Part shown: piece by piece, positions 1-7,582 of the stretch | How positions within the stretch are numbered: the first letter of the stretch is position 1 | Layout of the letters: every line of letters begins with the position of its first letter | Assembly: GCA_964439745.1 (NCBI GenBank) | Contig: CAYTQK010000146.1 | Coordinates: 1 to 8,467 of the forward strand | DNA from: CAYTQK01 sp964439745 | GTDB lineage: Bacteria > Desulfobacterota > Desulfobacteria > Desulfobacterales > Desulfosudaceae | Length of the DNA stretch: 8,467 bases | Reading direction: 5' to 3' | Notes under the pieces: model-generated | What the model was told of the DNA's origin: nothing | Seen by the model: the letters and a program-made list of their open reading frames with translations, nothing else | Databases searched by the model: none | Translations under genes and position numbers: made by a program

Positions 1-387
1 AACCGCTGCCAGCAGGGCGATAAATGGGGAAGGCCTCTGGAGCAAAGCAAGGGTCTGACGGGCCAGCAGGTATACCAAAAAGGCCGTGAAGATATGAATG
101 ATCAGATTGATGAGATGATAGCCGAATACATCATACTGATGAAAATAATAATTCCACGCAAAGGTAAAATTGGCAAAAGGACGGAAAGAGGATCGACTTT
201 TGAGAACATCGGCTAAATCAGACCAGGACAAATCTGTCAGTTGGATATGGGGATTCTTCGTGATATTATCCTTATCATCAAAGACAAAGGGAGCGTCCAG
301 GGAGTGATAATAAATCAGTGTAGCTGTGAGACTGAGAAGAAGCAGGGTGCAGATTGTTATCCGGGCAGATTGAGATACAATTTTCAT
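1..387 (-). CDS. TMTC-like GT-C/TPR membrane protein, N-terminal 129 residues (runs off the left edge)
   Basis: This is the N-terminal part of a third paralogue of the large membrane glycosyltransferase-like/TPR proteins at 456..2771 and 5130..7442. The frame is open from the ATG at 387 to base 1 (129 codons). A hydrophobic signal anchor spans about residues 9-27. It is followed by the family's first extracytoplasmic loop, APFVFDD with NPHIQL, where the acidic pair is the likely GT-C catalytic/metal site. Next come RPFANF, NYYFH and GYHLINLIIH, then the second membrane segment ending in LLARQTL. The TPR tail would lie outside the window. It resembles 456..2771 more than 5130..7442 (shared NYYFH.Y, TAF and LLARQTL). 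Its GC is about 44 % by hand count, clearly lower than its neighbours, which suggests a separate history. The ATG lacks its own Shine-Dalgarno but overlaps as ATGA the stop of a 22-codon ORF with a good one. The family is clear; the acceptor and sugar are unknown. Confidence 0.88.
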   Translation of the reverse strand, partial: MKIVSQSARITICTLLLLSLTATLIYYHSLDAPFVFDDKDNITKNPHIQLTDLSWSDLADVLKSRSSFRPFANFTFAWNYYFHQYDVFGYHLINLIIHIFTAFLVYLLARQTLALLQRPSPFIALLAAV

Positions 388-452
388 GGCAGTCGGATGG
401 AACGTTCGGCCTGTTGAAGAACGGCTGCGAAAAAATTGCCGGTCTGGTTCAT
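384..452 (-). CDS. possible 22-residue translational-coupling ORF
   Basis: In the 68-base gap between two large genes, an ATG at 452 is preceded by AAGGA with 6 bases of spacing, one of the best ribosome-binding sites seen in the window. It opens a 22-codon frame (begins MNQTGNFFAAV, ends SIRLP). Its TGA overlaps the ATG of the downstream membrane gene as ATGA at 387-384. That downstream ATG has no recognisable Shine-Dalgarno of its own. The arrangement suggests ribosomes load here and reinitiate on the large gene. The peptide has no recognised family, and a chance frame over 69 bases is quite possible. A coupling role is inferred only from the ribosome-binding site and the overlap. Confidence 0.3.
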   Translation of the reverse strand: MNQTGNFFAAVLQQAERSIRLP

Positions 453-455
453 TTC

Positions 456-2771
456 TTATCCTTTTTCCGTAATTTTTTTATAATAATCGGTATCCCTGAT
501 ATTTTCAAGGTCTTTATCGGATTCCAGATGCCCCCAGTGATCATAGCCGTTATGGATCGCCCTTTTCAGGGAGGATACTGCCGGGTCGACTTTATTCATC
601 CGGGCGTAAAGACAGGTCAGATTGTAGTATATGCTGGCGTTGTCGGGCATGTGGACAGAAAGGTATTCCAGGTAACCGGCAGCTGCTGCCAGGTGTCCGG
701 TTTCGGCATGGAGCATTCCCAAAGAAAGAAGCAGTGCGGGATTGCCCGGGCAGCGCTGCAAGGCTTCTTCCAGCGTCTGGATGGCTTGGGGCGTATCGCC
801 GGAGAGCCGCCGGGCTTTGGCCAGGTTGATGCTGGCGGAGACTAGGGCCGGTACCCTGGACAGCGCTTTCTGGTAATGGCTGATGGCTGCTTCATATTGT
901 TTTTCTTGCAGCAGCAAATCCGCCAGGGCGTGATGCGATTGAGGATCATGCGGGGATATTTTCAAGGATCGCTGATAAAATTGCCGTGCCTCGTCCATAT
1001 CTCCGGCCTGGAAATAGCAGCGGCCGAGATAATACCAGCTTTCGGGGCAGGCGGGATCCAGTTGACATACGGTTGTAAAGTAATCTTTGGCCCGCTGGTA
1101 GTCCCCTTTTTCCAGTTTGATCATGCCCAGGTGCATATTGGCTTTATACGAGTCGGGCTCTTTTGCCAGGACCCGCACAAAGCATTGTTCAGCCGCTTTA
1201 ATCTGGCCCTGTTCATACAGAAGATAACCCAGCATGTTGTGTGTGGCTGTATCACCGGGGGCGCTGGCCAGTGCCCGGCGGCAATGATCCAAAGCCTTTT
1301 CCTTGTCATTGATGCGCCAATAGGCCAGGGCGAGATTCCGGCGTGGTTTTGTCAGGTCCGGAGCGATCTGCAGCGCCTTTGAAAGTACAGAGATGGCTTC
1401 ATGATTGCGATTCTCATGGAGTAAGGCAAACCCCAGATTGCTGTAAGGGGCAGCGATATGCGGGGCCTTGGCCGTGTTGTCCCGCCAGAGATTGGCCCGG
1501 TTCCGCCAGACGATGTTGCGCTGGATGGTCCAGGCACTCCAGCAACCGATGGAAACCAAAACCAAAACCAGGCCGGCTGCCTGCCATGATTTTCGGGGAG
1601 TTTTCCGGATAGCCCCGGCAAACAATCCTGCCACCGCAATGCAGGGAAAGACGGAGGGCAGGTAAAGGCGGTGTTCGTAAACCATGGCCAGTCCGATGAA
1701 GGAGGATTCGATGGCCAGTGTTCCCAGGAACCACAACAGAGAAAAACTCAGCAGCCGGTATTTACGGACCATATAAATAGCCGCCATCAGCAGAACGGCC
1801 AGGGCGATCAGGGCGATCAGAGCGGCCGCCGGCTGGCCGAATCCCCTGGCCAAGGGAAAATCATAAATCAGGTGGAGCCGATCGGGATGGGGATAGACAA
1901 TCAGGGACACGTAATAAATCACCACGGCCGGCTGCGTCAGCAGCCGCTGGGGCAGGGTGAAGGCCGCTTTGTCATAGGTGGCTTGAATGGTATCAATAAT
2001 GTGACCATCGCAATAAAGCAGTGCCGCCAAAAGAAACAGGACAATGGCCACGTCGGCCCACTTGATGTATTTTTTCAAAGGAATTTTGCATTGCTGTTGC
2101 AGGAAAAACCACTCATAAAAATAGATGGCCAGGGGCAGGGTGGCGGCAACAGGCTTGGAAGCCAGGGCCAGCAGCCCGGATACGACGCAGCCCATAAAGA
2201 AGAGCGGTGCTTTGGCTTGCTGCCGCGGGGCAGGTGAACGTTGATAGCGGCGGGCCTGGATATACGAAACCAATGATATCAGGTAGAAGAGGGTAGCCAG
2301 GGCGGCCATGCGCTGGACGATATAGGTGACGGCCTGCACCTGGATCGGGTTGACCAGCCAGAGTAGAGCGGCCAGCAGCGGGGTCCAGGTGTACTCCAGC
2401 CGGTTCAGACGAAGGGTCTGCCGTGCCAGCAGCAGAACAAAAAAAGCCGTCAGCGCGTGAATCATCATATTTGTCAGATGGTAGCCGGTCACCTGGTAGC
2501 GATGAAAATAGTAATTGGCGGCAAAAGATGCCATGGCCGCGGGCCGGTGGGAAGAGGGACCGCAAAAGATGTCTGCCAAACGGTCCGCCGAAATGTCAAT
2601 CAGGCGGATATGGGAATTTTCCGGAATATTGGGCAGATCATCAAGGACAAACGGCGCCTTCAAAGAGGAGAAATAGAGCAGAAAGACCAGTGCGCCGATG
2701 GCGGCTGGAAAGAGCCCCCATGTTGCTGCCTGGAGAACGACGTGGTTTGACAAACCGCGGTTCCTGCGCAT
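456..2771 (-). CDS. TMTC-like GT-C fold membrane glycosyltransferase with nine C-terminal TPRs
   Basis: A 771-residue inner-membrane protein, probably a polyprenyl-phosphate-sugar-dependent glycosyltransferase of GT-C architecture, like eukaryotic TMTC O-mannosyltransferases and bacterial TPR relatives. An N-terminal anchor (about residues 16-37) leads to the acidic loop APFVLDD (D44, D45) and SHIRL. GYHL near 96-99, QAVTYIVQRM at 146-155 and YEHRLYLPS at 365-373 are family signatures between roughly ten membrane segments that end near residue 413. RNIVW and LWRDNTAKAP bridge to nine TPRs in exact 34-residue register from about 440 to 745, with position 8 at 447, 481, 515, 549, 583, 617, 651, 685 and 719. 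The tail DLENIRDTDYYKKI is shared with 5130..7442. The usual SKE motif reads ASKPV at 204-208, so a conserved glutamate is proline here. The chosen ATG at 2771 has a weak GGA 6 bases upstream. An in-frame TTG at 2792 adds seven residues but has no ribosome-binding site. The acceptor is unknown. Confidence 0.88.
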   Translation of the reverse strand: MRRNRGLSNHVVLQAATWGLFPAAIGALVFLLYFSSLKAPFVLDDLPNIPENSHIRLIDISADRLADIFCGPSSHRPAAMASFAANYYFHRYQVTGYHLTNMMIHALTAFFVLLLARQTLRLNRLEYTWTPLLAALLWLVNPIQVQAVTYIVQRMAALATLFYLISLVSYIQARRYQRSPAPRQQAKAPLFFMGCVVSGLLALASKPVAATLPLAIYFYEWFFLQQQCKIPLKKYIKWADVAIVLFLLAALLYCDGHIIDTIQATYDKAAFTLPQRLLTQPAVVIYYVSLIVYPHPDRLHLIYDFPLARGFGQPAAALIALIALAVLLMAAIYMVRKYRLLSFSLLWFLGTLAIESSFIGLAMVYEHRLYLPSVFPCIAVAGLFAGAIRKTPRKSWQAAGLVLVLVSIGCWSAWTIQRNIVWRNRANLWRDNTAKAPHIAAPYSNLGFALLHENRNHEAISVLSKALQIAPDLTKPRRNLALAYWRINDKEKALDHCRRALASAPGDTATHNMLGYLLYEQGQIKAAEQCFVRVLAKEPDSYKANMHLGMIKLEKGDYQRAKDYFTTVCQLDPACPESWYYLGRCYFQAGDMDEARQFYQRSLKISPHDPQSHHALADLLLQEKQYEAAISHYQKALSRVPALVSASINLAKARRLSGDTPQAIQTLEEALQRCPGNPALLLSLGMLHAETGHLAAAAGYLEYLSVHMPDNASIYYNLTCLYARMNKVDPAVSSLKRAIHNGYDHWGHLESDKDLENIRDTDYYKKITEKG

Positions 2772-2908
2772 AGTGCATCCGGCAGATGGCAACAGGTTGA
2801 CGGCGGCATCGCTTCATCGCTGCTCGGAGGTGACCGCGGCGGCGCCGTCGAAAGCATACCTGATTATCAAAAATGATTTTTCGTTTGGTACTTCCCCTGA
2901 AACTCATG
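2772..2908. other. 137-base intergenic gap
   Basis: This is the gap between the flippase-like gene and the next TMTC-like gene, one of the two longest gaps in the cluster. It contains an 8-base palindrome cggcgccg at 2840-2847 without a T run, so it is not an intrinsic terminator. On the minus strand TATGCT (2858-2853) resembles a -10 box, but no acceptable -35 sits at 16-18 bases. The minus-strand frames across it show no family resemblance. A separate promoter for the left-hand genes is possible but not demonstrated. Confidence 0.4.
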
Positions 2909-3892
2909 TTACTTTCCCTTTGGCCGGGTTTCAATATTTTTTTGTGAATCCCCTGTTTCCCTTTCGAGAAGATTGAAAATTGCGCCGATGATCGCGAAGA
3001 TCAGCATCTGGAAAAAAAATAACACCCCCATCAACAACCCCTGCTCCGCAGAGGCGCCATAGAAGGGGAAAAGATAGGCATAGGCGCCTTCCCGGACACC
3101 CAGGCCGGCGAATGAAATGGGCAGGACCTGCAGAAACAGCACCAGGGAGCCCATCCAGGCGGCTTCCAGCAGGGTAAAGGGCAGCCCCAGGGAGCAAAAG
3201 AGAAAATAAATCCGGATCAGGAAAAACAGCTGCCAGCCGATGGTCAGCAGTAGCAGGCAGGCCAGCAGCCCGGGGGAGCGGTCTTTTAATTCCAGATCCG
3301 CCAAAAAAAAATTTACCCGGCTGTCCGTACGAAGCCTGGTGATCCCGGCTATCAGCCGGCGGACCTGGTGCTGAAACGGCGGCCACAGCAGATATCCCAG
3401 CCCGCTCAGCAGGATCGCGGCCAGGCCCAAGGCCGGCGGCAGCAGCCGGGTCCGCAGCGAAACGACCGGAGCCGGCAGGGGGATCAGGAAAAGGGGGACT
3501 ACACTGAAACAGGTCAGCACCAGCAGAAAAAGAATCCGTTCATAAACCGTGGCGGCCAGAAAAAATGGTTTGCCGCTGCGATTCCTGGTGATCTTGTACC
3601 AGCGGACCGCCTCCGGGCCCAGGGCTGTAGGTAGAAACAGGGCATAAAACCGGCTGATAAACTGGATGGCCAGTAAACGCCGGAACGGTTGGGACAAGGT
3701 GGTTTTGCGAATCAGCAGACGATATTTTCCGGACATGAAAAGAGCGCCGGCCAGCGCGAAAAGCGTGGAAAGCAGATACCATCCGACATGGATGCGGGTA
3801 AAAGCGGTTCGGATAAGCGGCCAGTCCACCTGGAAAGCTAAATAGGCCAGCAGCAGGCAGGACAATAATATACGAATCAGGTGCCTTACCAT
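2909..3892 (-). CDS. LPG_synthase_TM / flippase-like domain integral membrane protein (YbhN/UPF0104 type)
   Basis: A 327-residue polytopic membrane protein with about eight hydrophobic segments and almost no soluble domain. Family signatures are FLPTALGPEAVRW at 86-98 (the usual FlPg.lGgD..R region), VYERI at 116-120, and PISFAGLGVREGAY at 258-271, which is the most characteristic motif. The length is typical of stand-alone members of this family (Pfam LPG_synthase_TM, TIGR00374 type). These lack the aminoacyl-transferase domain of MprF and often sit beside glycosyltransferases. Transport or flipping of a lipid-linked intermediate is often assumed but not proven for the family. The ATG at 3892 lies inside the last codons of the sulfotransferase gene (ATGGTAA, 7-base overlap) and has no Shine-Dalgarno, so translation is probably coupled and the two products may act on the same lipid-linked substrate. 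Family assignment is firm; function is inferred. Confidence 0.87.
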   Translation of the reverse strand: MVRHLIRILLSCLLLAYLAFQVDWPLIRTAFTRIHVGWYLLSTLFALAGALFMSGKYRLLIRKTTLSQPFRRLLAIQFISRFYALFLPTALGPEAVRWYKITRNRSGKPFFLAATVYERILFLLVLTCFSVVPLFLIPLPAPVVSLRTRLLPPALGLAAILLSGLGYLLWPPFQHQVRRLIAGITRLRTDSRVNFFLADLELKDRSPGLLACLLLLTIGWQLFFLIRIYFLFCSLGLPFTLLEAAWMGSLVLFLQVLPISFAGLGVREGAYAYLFPFYGASAEQGLLMGVLFFFQMLIFAIIGAIFNLLERETGDSQKNIETRPKGK

Positions 3893-5100
3893 GGATTTTT
3901 TTGCAGGTAGCCGGTTTTTTCAAGCAGCGGCGTCAATATCGGCTTGATGGTTTCGATCTGGACCTCGGTAAACTCGTCTTTCCATTTTTCCACATTGTCG
4001 GTAATCAGTTCGGGTATTTTTTCAAAAAAACCTTCCTGCGGGCGGTACCCCAGAAAGTCAATAATTGATGAGATGACAGCAACCGGATCGGACAGCAGAT
4101 CTTCATAGCGGACTTCGATCTTGTTTTTTTCCGGAATCTGGGCCCAGTGGGCTTGCACGGCTTCCACCGTTTTGACCCATTGCATGGCGTTGAATTCCAG
4201 GGCGGTGTGGGATTGCAGATAGTCCTGCCAGCCTTCAAAACGGGGCCCCCAGCCTGCCTGGCCTTTCCAGCGGGATTTATTTAAATATCGATACGGGTTC
4301 AGGGAAAAGGATTTTGTCAGTTCATGGGTGACCGCCATGAATTTGTACCGCCAGAAAGGCTGCCGGTCAAGCATGGCTTTGGCAGTATGATAGAGCGAGA
4401 CGAAATCTTTGTTCTCCACCATTTGTTTTCTTTTCTCCCATTCCTTGTGAATGGAGAGGGTGACGTCCCGGCCGTCCCGAAGGATATGGATCCAGCGGGC
4501 TTCCGGAAAAATCTGCTGGATCAGCGGGATGTTGAAGGAGTGGGTGGGCAGTTTGTCCAGGACCAGGTGCTTGTCGCATCTTCTGGCAAAGGTGGCAAAT
4601 TCCCGCTGGATGACAGTAGCCGCTCGCGGCGTCAGGTCCCGACGGTCCCAGACATCGTTGTCATCAACACGGAAAAAATGTTCCCACAGGAAATAGGGTT
4701 CGTAAAATTCGGTAATTTTTTCGTGGCAGTTGAGGATATTTTCCAGAATGGTGGTCCCGGAACGCGGCGAGCCGATCAGAAAAACAGCTTTTTCCCGGAC
4801 CACTGTCTGCCAGTTGCTTTGTATCCGATACAATTGCAGGTTGAGATTAAAGACCCAGAGCAAAAGGACGAAGGCGGCCACCAGCAGCACGAAAATCATG
4901 CGGTTTTCCATCTCCAGCCAGGCAATGACCAGGTCCAGCCAGGCGGGATACAGGCTGAACAAACCAATACCCGACCAGAGGATGACCCAGATGAGGGCCA
5001 TCCGCAGGGAAAGCAGGCGCTGCCTGACCATGTAAAGTAAATAGAGGATAACGCCGCCGGAAAAAACGGTCAGAAACAAGGAAAGAGGCGTCAGTTTCAT
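3886..5100 (-). CDS. membrane-anchored sulfotransferase with N-terminal DUF2304-like domain
   Basis: A 404-residue fusion. Residues 1-105 form three membrane segments (about 5-24, 33-53 and 68-88). RQRLLSLR follows the first, YPAWLDLVIAWL separates the second and third, and LQLYRIQSNWQTVVREKAV closes the unit. This order and spacing match free-standing DUF2304 membrane proteins as I know them. The sulfotransferase domain follows at once: the 5'-phosphosulfate loop FLIGSPRSGTT (107-117), YEPYFLWEHF, the 3'-phosphate motif RDGRDVTLS (208-216), and IEVRYEDLLSDP (328-339). It should use PAPS to sulfate a hydroxyl or amine acceptor. The positive-inside rule places the N-terminus outside and the catalytic domain in the cytoplasm, where PAPS is made. 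The gene starts 29 bases after the stop of 5130..7442, with only a distant GGAAG upstream of the ATG, and overlaps the flippase-like gene by 7 bases. The sulfotransferase call is strong; the DUF2304 call is from pattern recognition; the substrate is unknown. Confidence 0.9.
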   Translation of the reverse strand: MKLTPLSLFLTVFSGGVILYLLYMVRQRLLSLRMALIWVILWSGIGLFSLYPAWLDLVIAWLEMENRMIFVLLVAAFVLLLWVFNLNLQLYRIQSNWQTVVREKAVFLIGSPRSGTTILENILNCHEKITEFYEPYFLWEHFFRVDDNDVWDRRDLTPRAATVIQREFATFARRCDKHLVLDKLPTHSFNIPLIQQIFPEARWIHILRDGRDVTLSIHKEWEKRKQMVENKDFVSLYHTAKAMLDRQPFWRYKFMAVTHELTKSFSLNPYRYLNKSRWKGQAGWGPRFEGWQDYLQSHTALEFNAMQWVKTVEAVQAHWAQIPEKNKIEVRYEDLLSDPVAVISSIIDFLGYRPQEGFFEKIPELITDNVEKWKDEFTEVQIETIKPILTPLLEKTGYLQKNPW

Positions 5101-5129
5101 GGTGGGTGGTTTCTTCCGGATCGTTATGA

Positions 5130-7442
5130 TTACTGGTTCTGGGCGGTCGAATCAAATTTTTTTATTAGGTGATGATAATACCCGGTGTCGCGGATGTTTT
5201 CAAGATCCGGATCGGTTTTGATCCGGTCTGTCTTGTCATACCCCAGGCGTATCGCTTTTTTCAGGCTGTTCACGGCTTTTTCCCTGTTCCCGGCCCGGGC
5301 CTGCATACAGGCCAGGTTGTAAAACACCACCGGGGTTTTCGGCACAATCCCGGCCATTTTTTTTAAGACAGCGGCTGCATCCGCATAGCGCTGATGACGG
5401 GCATAGAGGTTGGCCAGGCGGTTCAGGCAATTCAGGCAATGCGGGTGTCTATCCAGCGCTGCCTGGTATTCTGATAGCGCCGCCGCCGTCATGCCGGCTT
5501 CTTCATAGGTTTTGCCCAGCTGGAGCAGGATGGCCGGATTGTCCGGCTGCTGATGCCGCCGCTTTTCCAGCTGCTTGATTTTTTGTCCGTACTGGTCCTG
5601 GAACCAGCGGATGCGGCGCATGTTGTTGTACGCCTCAAGATAATACGGATCCAGGTCCAGCGCTTTTTTCTCAGCTGCTACCCCTTGGTCGGGTTTACCC
5701 AGGCGCAGCAGGGCAATGCCCATATTGGCATATGCTTTTTTGTAAGCCGGATCAATTTCCAGGGTGCGGCGGAAATAATTGATCGCCTTATCCGCGTATC
5801 CCTGCCGCATCAGCGCGATGCCCAGGTTATTGTGAGCCTCGGCCGAAAGCGGATTCAAAGTTATGGCTTGCCGGAAGGCCTCGGTGGCTTTCGGCAATCG
5901 TTTTAGATCATACAAAGCCAGCCCCAGATTGTACCAGGCATCATAATAATCAGCTTCCAGCGAAATGGCTTGTTGAAAATTCGGCAAAGCAGCTGCCGGC
6001 TCGCCCTGATCCCGCAGCATCATGCCCAGGTTGTTGTACGCGGTTTCCAAATAAGGATCATTCCGGATGGCCTGTTGAAAGGCTTCCAGCGCCTTGTTCG
6101 GTTGCTCCCGTTCTCGGCAGGCCATGCCCAGGTTATTGTGTGCCTGGCCGTTTTGCGGCGCCTTGGCGGTGTTGTCGCGCCACAGGGACAGCTCGTCCGA
6201 CCAGGTGACGTTGCGCTGGTATGTCCAGAGGGCGCTGGTGATGATCATGGCGCTGATCGTGAGAATGGCGATCGGCGGTGGTTTTATATACTGCCGCAGC
6301 ACCCAGGTCAGCGCGATTATCGGAAAAACAGAAGGCAGGTAAGTGCGGTGTTCAAAAATGATCGCCAGGCCGAGGAAAGAAGATTCAATGAACAAGGTGG
6401 CCAGAAACCAGAGAAGGGCAAATGACAATAGTTTTTGCCGACGAATACTGGTGACCATAAAAACAAGCATGGCAACGAGGGTGGTAATGGCCAGCAAAGT
6501 GGTTGTCGGAGAAATCAGGCCGGTTGACAGGGGAAAGTCATATACCAGCATCAGCCGGTCGGGATGCGGGAAAAGGAGCAAGGAGAGGTAATAGATAATG
6601 ACACGGGGTTCGGTCAGCAGCCGCTGGCCCATGGTAAATGTCTGGGTTGCGTACAGGGAAGTCAGCTTTTCAGCGGGATTGACATCCATGTAAACAAGTC
6701 CCACTCCAAGGATGATCAAAAAAACCACGGCCAGCCGCCAGCTCTGTTTTTTCAGCCAGGATTTGTCCAGGTCCTGGAAAAAGTACCATTCATAGGCCAG
6801 AATCATAACCGGCAGGGTGGCGGCGGTTTCCTTGGAGGCCAGCCCCAGGATCGCGGCCAGGAGGCAAACAATCAAAAGACTTGCTGTTTTTGTTGGACCG
6901 GCAGCATGGTGCATTTTTGTTCTTCTGGCCTGTACATAACAGACCAGCGCCAGCAGATAGAAGAAAGCCGCCAGGGCATTCATCCGCTGCACAGTGTATG
7001 TGACCGACTGGACATGAACCGGAATCACCAGCCAGGCAAGAGCCGCCAGTAAGGGGAAGATGGCGGCTTCGGAACGACCGGGCGGCAGCAGGCGTATCGT
7101 CTGCTGCGCCAGGATAAAAACGAGCAGGGCGGTTGCCAGATGAAGGAGGAGATTGACCAGATGATACCCGTAGGGGCTGTCTTCTCCGGCATAGTAGTTC
7201 AGGGCCAGGGTTAGATTGGCAAAGGGACGGTTGGATGAATAACTGTCGAAAATCGGGCGGATTTCGGCAAAGGTAAAGGCCTTCATCCGAATATGCGGAT
7301 TTTCACTAATTTGGGTGACATCATCGAACACAAACGGAGCAGCCATTGAGTCGGCATAAATAATCCAGCCGATGAGGCCAATCAGAAGCATCGCCGCCAG
7401 AAGAGCAGGCCATGATCTTTTCCTGTTGTCTGGAGGAGGCAT
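5130..7442 (-). CDS. TMTC-like GT-C fold membrane glycosyltransferase with nine C-terminal TPRs
   Basis: A 770-residue paralogue of 456..2771, likely an inner-membrane GT-C transferase acting on the outer face with a polyprenyl-phosphate sugar donor. After a positively charged start (DNRKRS) and an anchor at about 11-30 comes APFVFDD (D40, D41) with ENPHIRM. Then follow NRPFANL (71-77), GYHLVNLLLH, QSVTYTVQRM (145-154), the intact ASKETAATLP (202-211) and FEHRTYLPS (363-371). Membrane segments end near 405. RNVTW and LWRDNTAKAP introduce nine exact 34-residue TPRs, with position 8 at 439, 473, 507, 541, 575, 609, 643, 677 and 711. The sixth is degenerate (NNMRRIRWF, no glycine). The tail DLENIRDTGYYHHLI matches the paralogue. 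The ATG at 7442 gives the normal N-terminus. An in-frame ATG at 7508 adds 22 residues, but neither start has a good Shine-Dalgarno and the extra stretch has no family resemblance. The sugar and acceptor are unknown. Confidence 0.9.
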   Translation of the reverse strand: MPPPDNRKRSWPALLAAMLLIGLIGWIIYADSMAAPFVFDDVTQISENPHIRMKAFTFAEIRPIFDSYSSNRPFANLTLALNYYAGEDSPYGYHLVNLLLHLATALLVFILAQQTIRLLPPGRSEAAIFPLLAALAWLVIPVHVQSVTYTVQRMNALAAFFYLLALVCYVQARRTKMHHAAGPTKTASLLIVCLLAAILGLASKETAATLPVMILAYEWYFFQDLDKSWLKKQSWRLAVVFLIILGVGLVYMDVNPAEKLTSLYATQTFTMGQRLLTEPRVIIYYLSLLLFPHPDRLMLVYDFPLSTGLISPTTTLLAITTLVAMLVFMVTSIRRQKLLSFALLWFLATLFIESSFLGLAIIFEHRTYLPSVFPIIALTWVLRQYIKPPPIAILTISAMIITSALWTYQRNVTWSDELSLWRDNTAKAPQNGQAHNNLGMACREREQPNKALEAFQQAIRNDPYLETAYNNLGMMLRDQGEPAAALPNFQQAISLEADYYDAWYNLGLALYDLKRLPKATEAFRQAITLNPLSAEAHNNLGIALMRQGYADKAINYFRRTLEIDPAYKKAYANMGIALLRLGKPDQGVAAEKKALDLDPYYLEAYNNMRRIRWFQDQYGQKIKQLEKRRHQQPDNPAILLQLGKTYEEAGMTAAALSEYQAALDRHPHCLNCLNRLANLYARHQRYADAAAVLKKMAGIVPKTPVVFYNLACMQARAGNREKAVNSLKKAIRLGYDKTDRIKTDPDLENIRDTGYYHHLIKKFDSTAQNQ

Positions 7443-7465
7443 TGTTAAAAATTTATTTCCCTTTT

Positions 7466-7501
7466 CCCGCAAATTCCGATTACCGCCCGCAAATATCCGA
7501 T
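7466..7501. repeat. imperfect direct repeat, possible operator
   Basis: Two near-identical units, cccgcaaattccgat (7466-7480) and cccgcaaatatccgat (7486-7501), differ by one inserted base. They start 20 bases apart, about two helical turns. They lie 24 to 60 bases upstream of the preferred ATG (7442) of the TMTC-like gene. The phased spacing would suit a dimeric regulator, but no regulator or clear promoter is visible. If translation starts at 7508 the repeat is coding sequence instead. It is visible directly; function is inferred. Confidence 0.35.
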
Positions 7502-7582
7502 CTGCCATTTGTAGCTGGTGCAGTCTCTACCGAGTCGCAAATGATGATAGCCCAGTCCGAAGAGGTTCCGCAAGTTTTTCGT

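Noticed and set aside
1671..2237. 188-codon open frame on the plus strand
   Set aside because: It is antisense to the membrane domain of the TMTC-like gene and very rich in Gln and Gly, as expected for the complement of hydrophobic codons.
2853..2858. TATGCT on the minus strand as a promoter -10 box
   Set aside because: No -35-like hexamer is found 16 to 18 bases upstream, so chance is the better explanation.
2641..2934. 97-codon minus-strand frame spanning the gap before 456..2771
   Set aside because: It is Arg-rich, has no recognisable family, and overlaps the well-supported start of the TMTC-like gene in another frame.
4324..5040. 238-codon open frame on the plus strand
   Set aside because: It lies opposite the sulfotransferase gene, whose motifs are unmistakable, and shows no family resemblance of its own.
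5700..6140. Recurring DNA words such as gcccaggttrttgt, looking like a dispersed repeat
   Set aside because: They encode the Asn-Asn-Leu-Gly core of successive TPRs in frame, so protein repeats explain them; there are no CRISPR-like spacers.
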